Source of the DNA: Eretmocerus hayati
Lineage: Eukaryota; Arthropoda; Insecta; Hymenoptera; Aphelinidae
NCBI GenBank assembly: GCA_029851415.1
Contig: CM056743.1
Location: 69,284,186-69,348,185, forward strand
Length of the DNA: 64,000 nt
Direction of reading: 5' to 3'
Part shown: one piece after another, positions 53,181 to 64,000 of the stretch
Numbering within the stretch: position 1 is the stretch's first letter
How the letters are laid out: each line of letters opens with the position of its first letter
Notes under the pieces: generated by a model
The model's input: only the letters and a program-made list of their open reading frames with translations
Database searches by the model: none
Told to the model about the DNA's origin: nothing
Program-made: the position numbers and the translations under genes

Positions 53181-56100
53181 GGAAAATTTTTGATTCTACG
53201 CTAGATGTCCGTGCGTTTCGTCTTTCCTCTCCGGATCAGAATCTTCAGGGGGGCTGAAGAGATCCGAGTAGAGGTTGGCCCCCGACGTCACCTAGCCAAA
53301 GTGGATTGATGGTCATGATTTTGATCGGGCTTATAAGTTACACGAGGGCTTCTGCAGCCACTCACGAGAAAGGTTTCCATCTCGGTTGTTCATTCGCCGA
53401 CAACCGGTGACAATTAGAATCAATTTTTGTCTCGATCGATATGAACTATCGAGACTTTATCGCTCGCGGGAATTCCAAATCATATTATCACATGACTCGG
53501 CTAATGCAAGCTAATTTCAATCAACGGATTTGTTGATCAGGTGACATAGATCGATATTGGATTACTCCAACTCGATCTATGTACCTTCAAGGCACCTCGC
53601 AATTCGAGTGTCGCAACTTGAAGGATTTTGATGGAATTTCAAATACATGAAAAATGAGATGAGAAACGGAAACGTTTTGATTCTACGCTAGATGTTGGTG
53701 CGTTTCGTCTTTCCTCTCCGGATCAGACTCTTCAGGGGGGCTGAAGAGATCCGAGTAGAGGTTGACCCGCGACGTCACCTAGCTAAAAAGGCTTGATGGT
53801 CATGATTTTGATCGGGTTTATATGTTACACGAGGGCTTTTGCAGCCACTCGCGAGAAAGGTTTTCATCTCGGTTGTCTAATCGCCGACAACCGGTGACAA
53901 TTAAATTCAATTTTTGTCTCGATCGATATGAACGATCGAGACTCTATCGCTCGCGGGAATTTCAAATCATATTATTACATGACTCGGCTAATGCAAGCTA
54001 ATTTTAATCAACGGATTTGTTGATTAGGTGACATAGATCGATATTGGATTACTCCATTTCGATCTATGTACCTTCAAGGCATCTCGCAATTCGAGTGTCG
54101 CAACTTGAGGGATTTTGATGGAATTTCAAATACATGAAAAATGAGATGAGAAACGGAAAATTTTTGATTCTACGCTAGATGTTGGTGCGTTTCGTCTTTC
54201 CTCTCCGGATCAGACTCTTCAGTGGGGCTGAAGAGATCCGAGTAGAGGTTGGCCCCCGACGTCACCTAGCCAAAGTGGCTTGATGGTCATGATTTTGATC
54301 GGGCTGATATGTTACACGAGGGTTTTTGCAGCCACTCGCGAGAAAGGTTTTCATCTCGGTTGTTTATTCGCCGACAACCGGTGACAATTAGAATCAATTT
54401 TTGTCTCGATCGATATGAACGATCGAGCCTTTATCGCTCGCCGGAATTTCAAATCATATTATTACATGACTCGGCTAATGCAAGCTAATTTCAATCAACG
54501 GATTTGTTGATTAGGTGACACAGATCGATATTGGATTACTCCAACTCGATCTATGTACCTTCAAGGCACCTCGCAATTCGATTGTCGCAACTTGAAGGAT
54601 TTTGATGGAATTTCAAATACATGAAAAATGAGATGAGAAACGAAAAATTTATGATTCTACGCTAGATGTCGGTGCGTTTCGTCTTTCCTCTCCGGATCAG
54701 ACTCTTCAGAAGGGCTGAAGAGATCCGAGTATAGGTTGGCCCCCGACGTCACCTATACAAAAAGGCTTGATGGTCATGATTTTGATCGGGTTTATTTGTT
54801 ACACGAGGGCTTTTGCAGCCACTCGCGAGAAAGGTTTTCATCTCGGTTGTTTATTCGCCGACAACCGGTGACAATTAGAATCAATTTTTGTCTCGATCGA
54901 TATGAACGATCGAGCCTTTATCGCTCGCGGGAATTCGAAATCATATTATCACATGACTCGGCTAATGCAAGCTAATTTTAATCAACGGATTTGTTGATCA
55001 GGTGACATAGATCGATATTGGATTACTCCAACTCGATCTATGTACCTTCAAGGCACCTCGCAATTCGAGTGTCGCAACTTGAAGGATTTTGATGGAATTT
55101 CAAATACATGAAAAATGAGATGAGAAACGAAAAATTTTCGATTCTACGCTAGATGTTGGTGCGTTTCGTCTTTCCTCTCCGGATCAGACTCTTCAGGGGG
55201 GCTGAAGAGATCCGAGTAGAGTTTGGCCCCCGACGTCACCTAGCCAAAGTGGATTGATGGTCATGATTTTGATCGGGCTTATAAGTTACACGAGGGCTTT
55301 TGCAGCCACTCGCGAGAAAGGTTTTCATCTCGGTTTTTCATTCGCCAACAACCGGTGACAATTAGAATCAATTTTTGTCTCGATCGATATGAACTATCGA
55401 GACTTTATCGCTCGCGGGAATTCCAAATCATATTATCACATGACTCGGCTAATGCAAGCTAATTTTAATCAACGAATTTGTTGATCAAGTGACATAGATC
55501 GATATTGGATTACTCCAACTCGATCTATGTATCTTCAAGGCACCTCGCAATTCGAGTGTCGCAACTTGAAGGATTTTGATGGAATTTCAAATACATGAAA
55601 AATGAGATGAGAAACGAAAAATTTTCGATTCCACGCTAGATGTTGGTGCGTTTCGTCTTTCCTCTCCGGATCAGACTCTCCAGGGGGGCCGAAGAGATCC
55701 GAGTAGAGGTTGGCCCCCGACGTCACCTAGCCAAAGTGGCTTGATGGTCATGATTTTGATCGGGCTTATATGTCACACGAGGGCTTTTGCAGCCACTCGC
55801 GAGAAAGGTTTTCATCTCGCTTGTTTATTCGCCGACAACCGGTGACAATTAGAATCAATTTTTGTCTCGATCGATATGAACGATCGAGACTTTATCGCTC
55901 GCGGGAATTTCAAATCATATTATTACATGACTCGGCTAATGCAAGCTAATTTTAATCAACGGATTTGTTAATCAGGTGACATAGATCGATATTGGATTAC
56001 TCCAACTCGATCTATGTACCTTCAAGGCACCTCGCAATTCGAGTGTCGCAACTTGAAAGATTTTGATGGAATTTCAAATACATGAAAAATAAGATGAGAA

Positions 56101-58329
56101 ACGGAAAATTTTTGATTCTACGCTAGATGTTGGTGCGTTTCGTCTTTCCTCTCCGGATCAGACTCTTCAGGGGGGCTGAAGAGACCCGAGTAGAGGTTGA
56201 CCCGCGACGTCACCTAGCTAAAAAGGCTTGATGGTCATGATTTTGATCGGGTTTATATGTTACACGAGGGCTTTTGCAGCCACTCGCAAGAAAGGTTTTC
56301 ATCTCGGTTGTTTATTCGCCGACAACCGGTGACAATTAGAATCAATTTTTGTCTCGATCGATATGAACGATCGAGACTCTATCGCTCGCGGGAATTTCAA
56401 ATCATATTATTACATGACTCGGCTAATGCAAGCTAATTTTAATCAACGGATTTGTTGATTAGGTGATATAGATCGATATTGGATTACTCCAACTCGATCT
56501 ATGTACCTTCAAGGCATCTCGCAATTCGAGTGTCGCAACTTGAGGGATTTTGATGGAATTTCAAATACATGACAAATGAGATGAGAAACGGAAACGTTTT
56601 GATTCTACGCTAGATGTTGGTGCGTTTCGTCTATCCTCTCCGGATCAGACTCTCCAGGGGGGCTGAAGAGATCCGAGTAGAGGTTGGCCCCCGACGTCAC
56701 CTAGCCAAAGTGGATTGATGGTCATGATTTTGATCGGGCTTATATGTTACACGAGGGCTTTTGCAGCCACTCGCGAGGAAGGTTTTCATCTTGGTTGTTC
56801 ATTCGCCGATAACCGGTGACAATTAGAATCAATTTTAGTCTCGATCGATATGAACGATCGAGCCTTTATCGCTCGCGGGAATTCGAAATCATATCATCAC
56901 ATGACTCGCCTAATGCAAGCTAATTTTAATCAACGGATTCATTGATCAGGTGACATAGATCGATATTGGATTACTCCACCTCGATCTATGTACCTTCAAG
57001 GCACCTCGCAATTCGAGTGTCGCAACTTGAAGGATTTTGATGGAATTTCAAATACATGAAAAATGAGATGAGAAACGAAAAATTTTCGATTCTACGCTAG
57101 ATGTTGGTGCGTTTCGTCTTTCCTCTCCGGATCAGACTCTTCAGGGGGGCTGAAGAGATCCGAGTAGAGGTTGGCCCCCGACGTCACCTAGCCAAAGTGG
57201 ATTGATGGTCATGATTTTGATCGGGCTTATAAGTTACACGAGGGCTTTTGCAGCCACTCGCGAGAAAGGTTTTCATCTCGGTTGTTTATTCGCCAACAAC
57301 CGGTGACAATTAGAATCAATTTTTGTCTCGATCGATATGAACTATCGAGACTTTATCGCTCGCGGGAATTCCAAATCATATCATTACATGACTCGGCTAA
57401 TGCAAGCTAATTTTAATCAACGGATTTGTTGATTAGGTGACATAGATCGATATTGGATTACTCCAACTCGATCTATGTACCTTCAAGGCACCTCGCAATT
57501 CGAGTGTCGCAACTTGAAAGATTTTGATGGAATTTCAAATACATGAAAAATGAGATGAGAAACGGAAAATTTTTGATTCTACGCTAGATGTTGGTGCGTT
57601 TCGTCTTTCCTCTCCGGATCAGACTCTTCAGGGGGGCTGAAGAGATCCGAGTAGAGGTTGACCCGCGACGTCACCTAGCTAAAAAGGCTTGATGGTCATG
57701 ATTTTGATCGGGTTTATATGTTACACGAGGGCTTTTGCAGCCACTCGCAAGAAAGGTTTTCATCTCGGTTGTTTATTCGCCGACAACCGGTGACAATTAG
57801 AATCAATTTTTGTCTCGATCGATATGAACGATCGAGACTCTATCGCTCGCGGGAATTTCAAATCATATTATTACATGACTCGGCTAATGCAAGCTAATTT
57901 TAATCAACGGATTTGTTGATTAGGTGATATAGATCGATATTGGATTACTCCAACTCGATCTATGTACCTTCAAGGCATCTCGCAATTCGAGTGTCGCAAC
58001 TTGAGGGATTTTGATGGAATTTCAAATACATGACAAATGAGATGAGAAACGGAAACGTTTTGATTCTACGCTACATGTTGGTGCGTTTCGTCTTTCCTCT
58101 CCGGATCAGACTCTCCAGGGGGGCTGAAGAGATCCGAGTAGAGGTTGGCCCCCGACGTCACCTAGCCAAAGTGGCTTGATGGTCATGATTTTGATCGGGC
58201 TGATATGTTACACGAGGGCTTTTGCAGCCACTCGCGAGAAAGGTTTTCATCTCGGTTGTTTATTCGCCGACAACCGGTGACAATTAGAATCAATTTTTGT
58301 CTCGATCGATATGAACGATCGAGACTTTA

Positions 58330-59807
58330 TCGCTCGCGGGAATCTCAAATCATATTATTACATGACTCGGCTAATGCAAGCTAATTTTAATCAACGGATT
58401 TGTTGATTACGTGACATAGATCGATATTGGATTACTCCAACTCGATCTATGTACCTTCAAGGCACCTTGCAATTCGAGTGTCGCAACTTGGAGGATTTCG
58501 ATGGAATTTCAAATACATGAAAAATGAGATGAGAAACGGAAAATTTTTGATTCTACGCTAGATGTTGGTGCGTTTCGTCTTTCCTCTCCGGATCAGACTC
58601 TTCAGGGGGGCTGGAGAGATCCGAGTAGAGGTTGGCCCCCGACGTCACCTAGCCAAAGTGGCTTGATGGTCATGATTTTGATCGGGCTTATATGTTACAC
58701 GAGGGCTTTTGCAGCCACTCGCGGGAAAGGTTTTCATCTCGGTTGTTTATTCGCCGACAACCGGTGACAATTAGAATCAATTCTTGTCTCGATCGATATG
58801 AACGATCGAGACTCTATCGCTCGCGGGAATCTCAAATCATATTATTACATGACTCGGCTAATGCAAGCTAATTTCAATCAACGGATTTGTTGATTACGTG
58901 ACATAGATCGATATTGGATTACTCCAACTCGATCTATGTACCTTCAAGGCACCTTGCAATTCGAGTGTCGCAACTTGGAGGATTTCGATGGAATTTCAAA
59001 TACATGAAAAATGAGATGAGAAACGGAAAATTTTTGATTCTACGCTAGATGTTGGTGCGTTTCGTCTTTCCTCTCCGGATCAGACTCTTCAGGGGGGCTG
59101 GAGAGATCCGAGTAGAGGTTGGCCCCCGACGTCACCTAGCCAAAGTGGCTTGATGGTCATGATTTTGATCGGGCTTATATGTTACACGAGGGCTTTTGCA
59201 GCCACTCGCGGGAAAGGTTTTCATCTCGGTTGTTTATTCGCCGACAACCGGTGACAATTAGAATCAATTCTTGTCTCGATCGATATGAACGATCGAGACT
59301 CTATCGCTCGCGGGAATCTCAAATCATATTATTACATGACTCGGCTAATGCAAGCTAATTTTAATCAACGGATTTGTTGATTACGTGACATAGATCGATA
59401 TTGGATTACTCCAACTCGATCTATGTACCTTCAAGGCACCTTGCAATTCGAGTGTCGCAACTTGGAGGATTTCGATGGAATTTCAAATACATGAAAAATG
59501 AGATGAGAAACGGAAAATTTTTGATTCTACGCTAGATGTTGGTGCGTTTCGTCTTTCCTCTCCGGATCAGACTCTTCAGGGGGGCTGGAGAGATCCGAGT
59601 AGAGGTTGGCCCCCGACGTCACCTAGCCAAAGTGGCTTGATGGTCATGATTTTGATCGGGCTTATATGTTACACGAGGGCTTTTGCAGCCACTCGCGGGA
59701 AAGGTTTTCATCTCGGTTGTTTATTCGCCGACAACCGGTGACAATTAGAATCAATTCTTGTCTCGATCGATATGAACGATCGAGACTCTATCGCTCGCGG
59801 GAATTTC
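58330..59807 (+). repeat. Three nearly identical monomers next to the inversion
   Basis: Three successive units carry the private variants GATTACGTGAC (58405, 58892, 59379), GGATTTCGATGG and CTCGCGGGAAAGG at a 487-bp spacing, with few differences. They are the youngest-looking monomer duplications in the array. Confidence 0.7.
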
Positions 59808-59826
59808 AAATCATATTATTACATGA

Positions 59827-60469
59827 GTTGGAGTCATCCAATATCGATCTATGTCACCAATCAACAAATCCGTTGATTAAAATTAGCTTGCATTAGCCGA
59901 GTCATGTAATAATATGATTTGAGATTCCCGCGAGCGATAAAGTCTCGATCGTTCATATCGATCGAGACAAAAATTGATTCTAATTGTCACCGGTTGTCGG
60001 CGAATAAACAACCGAGATGAAAACCTTTCTCGCGAGTGGCTGCAGAAGCCCTCGTGTAACATATAAGCCCGATCAAAATCATGACCATCAAGCCACTTTG
60101 GCTAGGTGACGTCGGGGGCCAACCTCTACTCGGATCTCTTCAGCCCCCCTGGAGAGTCTGATCCGGAGAGGAAAGACGAAACGCACCAACATCTAGCGTA
60201 GAATCAAAAACTTTTCGTTTCTCATCTCATTTTTCATGTATTTGAAATTCCATCAAAATCCTTCAAGTTGCGACACTCGAATTGCGAGAAGCCTTGAAGG
60301 TACCCAGATCGAGTTGGAGTAATCCAATATCGATCTATGTCACCTAATCAACAAATCCGTTGATTAAAATTAGCTTGCATTAGCCGAGTCATGTAATAAT
60401 ATGATTCGGAATTCCCGCGAGCGATAAAGTCTCGATCGTTCATATCGATCGAGACAAACATTGGTTCTA
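59827..60469 (-). repeat. Inverted copies (about 1.3) of the 487-bp monomer
   Basis: The sequence is the reverse complement of the satellite: GGTGACATAGATCG appears inverted just after the junction, and CATGTAATAATATGA recurs near 59903 and 60390. It includes one full unit and part of another and ends at TTGGTTCTA before the 249-bp repeat. The junction with the direct array at about 59826 is precise and lies within a GAGT found in both source units. Confidence 0.93.
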
Positions 60470-60482
60470 GTTTTCGATTTGA
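60470..60482 (+). repeat. Right copy of the 13-bp duplication flanking the satellite block
   Basis: The sequence is GTTTTCGATTTGA, matching 6750-6762 at 12 of 13 bases. The 249-bp unit continues directly from here, so the two copies overlap the same 13 positions of one unit. Confidence 0.65.
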
Positions 60483-61946
60483 TTCAAATGTATGAAATCA
60501 GGAAGAGTTCAATACTGATTGTGAGTATTGAGAGGGATAGTAGTTTTCATCTCGATTGGTCAATCACGCAATGAGGGATTGGGTCATCATTGAAATCGAT
60601 TGACGCAGTCGACTCAATGCTGCCTGCCAGAGTGTAGACCGATAGCAAAACTCATCCCCAGACCGTTCCAATCCTGCTCAGCAGTATTAATTCGATTGGA
60701 ATATGCGAAACCGAGAGGAGTTCAATACTGATTGTGAGTATTCAGGAGGTTAGAATGATCATGCACCCCCAATTCCGATCCGATCCTGTAGTATTTATCT
60801 CGATGGGTCAATCACGCAATGAGTGATTGGGTTATCATTGAAATCGATTGACGGAGTCGGCTCAATGCTGCCCGTCAGGATTCAGAATGATAGCGAAACT
60901 CATCTCCAGGCCGTTCCAATTCTGCTCAGCAGTATTGAATTTGATTGAAATACATGAAACCTAGAGGAGTTCAATTCTGATCGTGAGTATTCAGGAGGAT
61001 AGAATGACCATGCACCCGCGATTTCAATTCGATTCTGTAGTATTCATCTCGATGAGTCAATGACGCGGAGAGTGATTGGTGCATCATTGTCATCGATTGA
61101 CGCAGTCAATTTAATGCTGCCTGGCATGATTCAAACCGATAGCAAAACTTATCCTCAGGCCTTACCAATCCCGCTCAGCATTATTGAATTCGATTCAAAT
61201 ATATGAAACCTAGAGGAGTTCAATACTGATTGAGAGTATTGAGGAGGATAGAATGACTATGCACCCACGATTCCAATCCGATTCTGTAGTATCCATGTCG
61301 ATCGGTCAATCACGCAATGAGTGTTCGGTTGATCATTGAAATCGATTGACGGAGTCGGCTCAATGCTGCCTGGTAAGATTCAGAAAGATAGCAAAACTCA
61401 TCTTCAGGCCTTACCAATCCCGTTCAGCAGTATCGAATTCGATTGGAATACATGAAACCTAGAGGAGTTTGATACTGATCGTGAGTATTCAGGAGGATAG
61501 AATGACCATACACCCACGATTCCAATCCGATTTTATAGTATTCATCTCGATTGTTCAATCACGCAATGAGTGATTGGTTGATCATTGAAATCGATTGACG
61601 GAGCCAACTGAATGGTGCTCGGCAGAATTCAGATCGATAGCGAAACTTGTCCTCAGAGCATACCAATCCTGCTCAGCAGTATTGAATCCGATTAGAATAC
61701 ATGAAATTCAGAGGAGTTCAGTACAAATTGTGAGTATTGAGGAGGACAGAGACCATGCTTCCACGATTTGAATCCCATCCTATAGTATTCAGCTCGATTG
61801 GTCAATAACACAACGAGTTATTGGGTTATCATTGAAATCGATCCATACCATCAATTCAATGCTGCCTGGCAGGATTCAGACCGATAGCGAAACTCATCCT
61901 CAGGCCGTTCCAATCCTGCTCAGCAGTATTAAATTTTATTGACATA
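60470..61946 (+). repeat. Tandem 249-bp repeat, about six units
   Basis: GAGTTC-type unit starts lie at 60505, 60718, 60967, 61216, 61465 and 61714. The spacing is 249 bp except for the first, which is 213 bp and has probably lost 36 bp. Each unit has AATACTGATTGTGAGTATT-like and CAATCAC/GTGATTG dyads and a CTGCTCAGCAG palindrome. The first dyad resembles that of the 55-bp satellite, suggesting common origin. Identity between units is moderate, lower than in the 487-bp array. No coding potential was seen. Confidence 0.85.
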
Positions 61947-63711
61947 TGATGAATTCCACGCCAAAGTGACCTACGGAAAGGGGTCATCTCTCAGATTCTT
62001 TTTTAACCTTTTTCGTTCGATTTTATGGCCCAAAATAGGAACTTCGGACCACCTATGGGGTCCAAAAAAAATTTCTCCTTTCCATCGCACGCACATCCGT
62101 AAACTGACCGAAAATTCATCGTGTAAAAATCGATGCTCTTTTATTCACGAAAATGAGAATATTTCGAGTTTTTGAATAGCTATCGGTTTGCGGGTTGCGG
62201 CATCTGAAAGGGCATCAAAAAAGCTATCGAAAACGTTGTCGGAAATTCCTTCTCGGTGATTTGGGGGCCTCATGAAGGCAAAAGAGTGTTTTTCACTAAA
62301 ATGTTAATTTCTCAAAAAGCCATTGTTTTTATTCTTTGGAAATCATATACTTGACGTAAAATTCTGCGTTCATCCGAAAAAAATGGGTTTCAGAGGAGTT
62401 TGGGGCGATCCAAGTGACTTATGAGCCATTTTTTGAAGATTCGATATTTTCGGTTTAAGAAAAAGGCGATTTTCTGCGCATGCGCACAAACGTAGACTTT
62501 CGGCGCCACTTCCAAGGGTAAGCTGACAAAATTTCTTATGAAATGACTACCCGCAAAGTTGAAATTCATGCACTGGAACGCGATCTGCAAGGATTAATCA
62601 TGTCGAATGAAAATCACATGAAAATTCAGCCCATTAACGCCTTTGTGGCGCCTGCTGAGATGACACATTCACGAGATCTTCTCAGGACTCAATTTTGAGT
62701 ACGAAATTGACCTGAAAAAAATTCGGACCACATGGTTCCAACGTAAAATTGTATGAACTTTGAAAATATGCGATGAAAAACCCCGTTTGAGACGAACCCG
62801 AGGTGCTACATTCAATTTTTTGACAGAAAACACGATATTTCACATTCAAAACTGCGCAAAATTGAATGTAGCCTCATACGGGATTTTTCATCGCATATTT
62901 TTAAAGTTCATACAATTTTACGTTGAAACCATGTGGTCCGAATTTTTTTCAGGTCAATTTCGTACTCAAAATTGAGTCCCGAGAAGATCTCGTGAATGTG
63001 TCATCTCAGCAGGCGCCACGAAGGCGTTAATGGGCTGAATTCACATGTGATTCTGATTCGACATCATTAATCGTTGCAGATCCCGTTTCAGTGCATGAAT
63101 TTCACCTTTGCGGGTAGTCATTTCATAGGAAATTTTGTCAGCTTTCCATTGAGAATGGTGCCGAAAGTTTGTGCGCATGCGCAGAAAATCGCCTTTTTCT
63201 GAAACCAAAAAAAACGAATTTTCAAAAAATGGCTCATAAGTCCCTTGGATCACCCCAAACTTCTCTGAAACCCATTTTTTTCGGAAGAACGCAAAATTTT
63301 ACGTCAAATATATGATTTTCAAAAAATAAAAAAAATGGCTCTTTGAGAAATTATCATTTAAGTGGAAAACACTCTTTTGCCTTCAGAAGGCCCCCAAATC
63401 ACCGAGAAGGAATTTCCGACAACGTTTTCGATAGCTTTTTTGATGCCCTTCCAGATGCCGCAACCCGCAAATCGATAGCTATTCAAAAACTCGAAAGATT
63501 TCCATTTTCGTGAATAAAAGAGCATCGATTTTTACACGATAAATTTTCGGTCTGTTTACGGATGTGCGTGCAATGGAGAGGAGAAATTTTTTTTGGGCCC
63601 CATAGGTGGTCCGAAGTTCCTATTTTGGTCCATAGAATCGAATGAGAAAGGTTAAAAAAGAATCTGAGAGATGACCCCTTTCCGTAGGTCGCTTTGGCGT
63701 GGAATTCATCA
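61947..63711. mobile_element. 1765-bp foldback element flanked by TA
   Basis: The left arm (61947-62819) and right arm (62858-63711) are inverted copies, about 90% or more identical by eye, with a 38-bp spacer. The ends are TGATGAATTCCACGCC and its inverse complement, flanked by TA at 61945-61946 and 63712-63713. Removing the element restores a 249-bp unit of about 247 bp. TA duplication is typical of Tc1/mariner-type insertion, but no transposase is present, so this would be non-autonomous. Both arms contain the alternating palindrome TGCGCATGCGCA. Open frames in the arms show no sign of selection. Confidence 0.8.
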
Positions 63712-63933
63712 TATATGAATTCTAGAGGAGTTGAATACTGATTGTGAGTATTGAGAGGGATAGAATAACCATGCATCCACGATTCCAATCCGATTCTGTA
63801 GTATTCATTTCGAACGATCAAACACGCAATGAGTGATTGGATCATCATTGAAATCGATTGACGCAGTCGACTCAATGCTGCCCGGCAGGATTCAGATCGA
63901 TAGCGAAACTCATCTTGAGAGCGTACCAATTCT
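63712..63933 (+). repeat. 249-bp repeat resuming after the foldback element, truncated
   Basis: The GAGTTG unit start at 63728 and the motifs CAATACTG-type dyad, CACGCAATGAGTGATTGG and GATAGCGAAACTCATC match the units at 60.5-61.9 kb. Similarity stops at about 63933, where CTGCTCAGCAG would be expected. Confidence 0.8.
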
Positions 63934-64000
63934 AGTCCGGGAGCTGGATAGGCTCTCGTATGCATTGAAAGCTGCCACCCTAAAACAAACGGTTTTTGAA
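63934..64000. other. Sequence beyond the 249-bp repeat, nothing recognised
   Basis: This is a short stretch without repeat similarity in the window. The minus-strand open frame 63483-63965 crosses this boundary, the 249-bp repeat and the foldback arm, so it is not a gene. Confidence 0.4.

Larger units (their letters stand above)
6762..59826 (+). repeat. Satellite array, about 109 head-to-tail monomers of about 487 bp
   Basis: Counting from the phase AAATCATATTATTACATGA, starts fall at 6762, 7248 and on to 59808, giving about 109 units averaging 486-487 bp. Units are similar by eye and differ by point changes and short indels. There is no conserved frame: the recurring 61-93-codon open frames appear only in units with particular indels. 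Identical variant combinations recur at multiples of the monomer, showing higher-order repeats from several rounds of unequal exchange. Units at the left edge are not visibly more decayed than internal ones. No known satellite family was recognised. Confidence 0.97.

Noticed and set aside
6762..59826. CENP-B box in the satellite
   Set aside because: No stretch matched the nTTCGnnnnAnnCGGGn core by eye. TTTCGTCTTTCC lacks the second half.
6762..60469. tRNA-derived SINE or Pol III promoter as the origin of the monomer
   Set aside because: No convincing A box plus B box (GGTTCGANNCC) was found. GAGGTTCGCCCCC at 7530 occurs in one variant only.
61939..62175. Open frame in the left arm of the foldback element, with a counterpart in the right arm (63483-63965, minus strand)
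   Set aside because: Comparing the arms by eye, about eleven nucleotide differences change amino acids and only about two are silent, so there is no purifying selection. The right-arm frame also runs into satellite sequence.

Overview
This window is repeat-dominated eukaryotic DNA, probably from an invertebrate animal, though nothing in it identifies the species. I found no credible protein gene, rRNA or tRNA. Two kinds of evidence point to a eukaryote: long satellite arrays with higher-order structure, and non-autonomous inverted-repeat transposons with target-site duplications. The short open frames lie inside repeats and show no sign of coding.

Layout: (1) 1-2530 is low-copy, AT-rich DNA. 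At 470-894 it holds five stem-loops of about 56-64 nt that share the apical loop GACT[G/T][A/G]GG but have different stems. Two neighbours (621-679 and 688-746, both 59 nt) differ at 11 sites. Ten of these fall into five facing pairs: four are compensatory base-pair exchanges and one repairs a mismatch. The eleventh is in the loop. A MITE-like foldback with a 10-bp target duplication lies at 2079-2300. (2) 2531-6701 is a diverged satellite of 54-56-bp monomers, each carrying an AATACTG/CAGTATT-type dyad, organised as about 164-bp trimers. (3) 6702-6762 is a fragment of a 249-bp repeat. (4) 6762-59826 is a satellite of about 109 head-to-tail monomers of about 487 bp, each with at least six perfect dyads. 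It has layered higher-order structure, including a tandem duplication of about 13.14 kb. (5) 59827-60469 is about 1.3 inverted copies of the same monomer. (6) 60470-61946 and 63712-63933 are 249-bp repeats. (7) 61947-63711 is a 1765-bp foldback element flanked by TA, inserted in the 249-bp array.

The 13-bp sequence GTTTTC[A/G]ATTTGA stands on both sides of the whole 53.7-kb direct-plus-inverted satellite block, at the same point of a 249-bp unit. Both copies share substitutions that set them apart from the other units. This looks like a target-site duplication, so the satellite probably grew from one insertion into a single 249-bp unit.

Almost every repeat family here is built from short dyads. 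That would fit centromeric or pericentromeric heterochromatin, but this is inference. Block boundaries and copy counts were aligned by eye and are good to tens of bases unless stated as exact.
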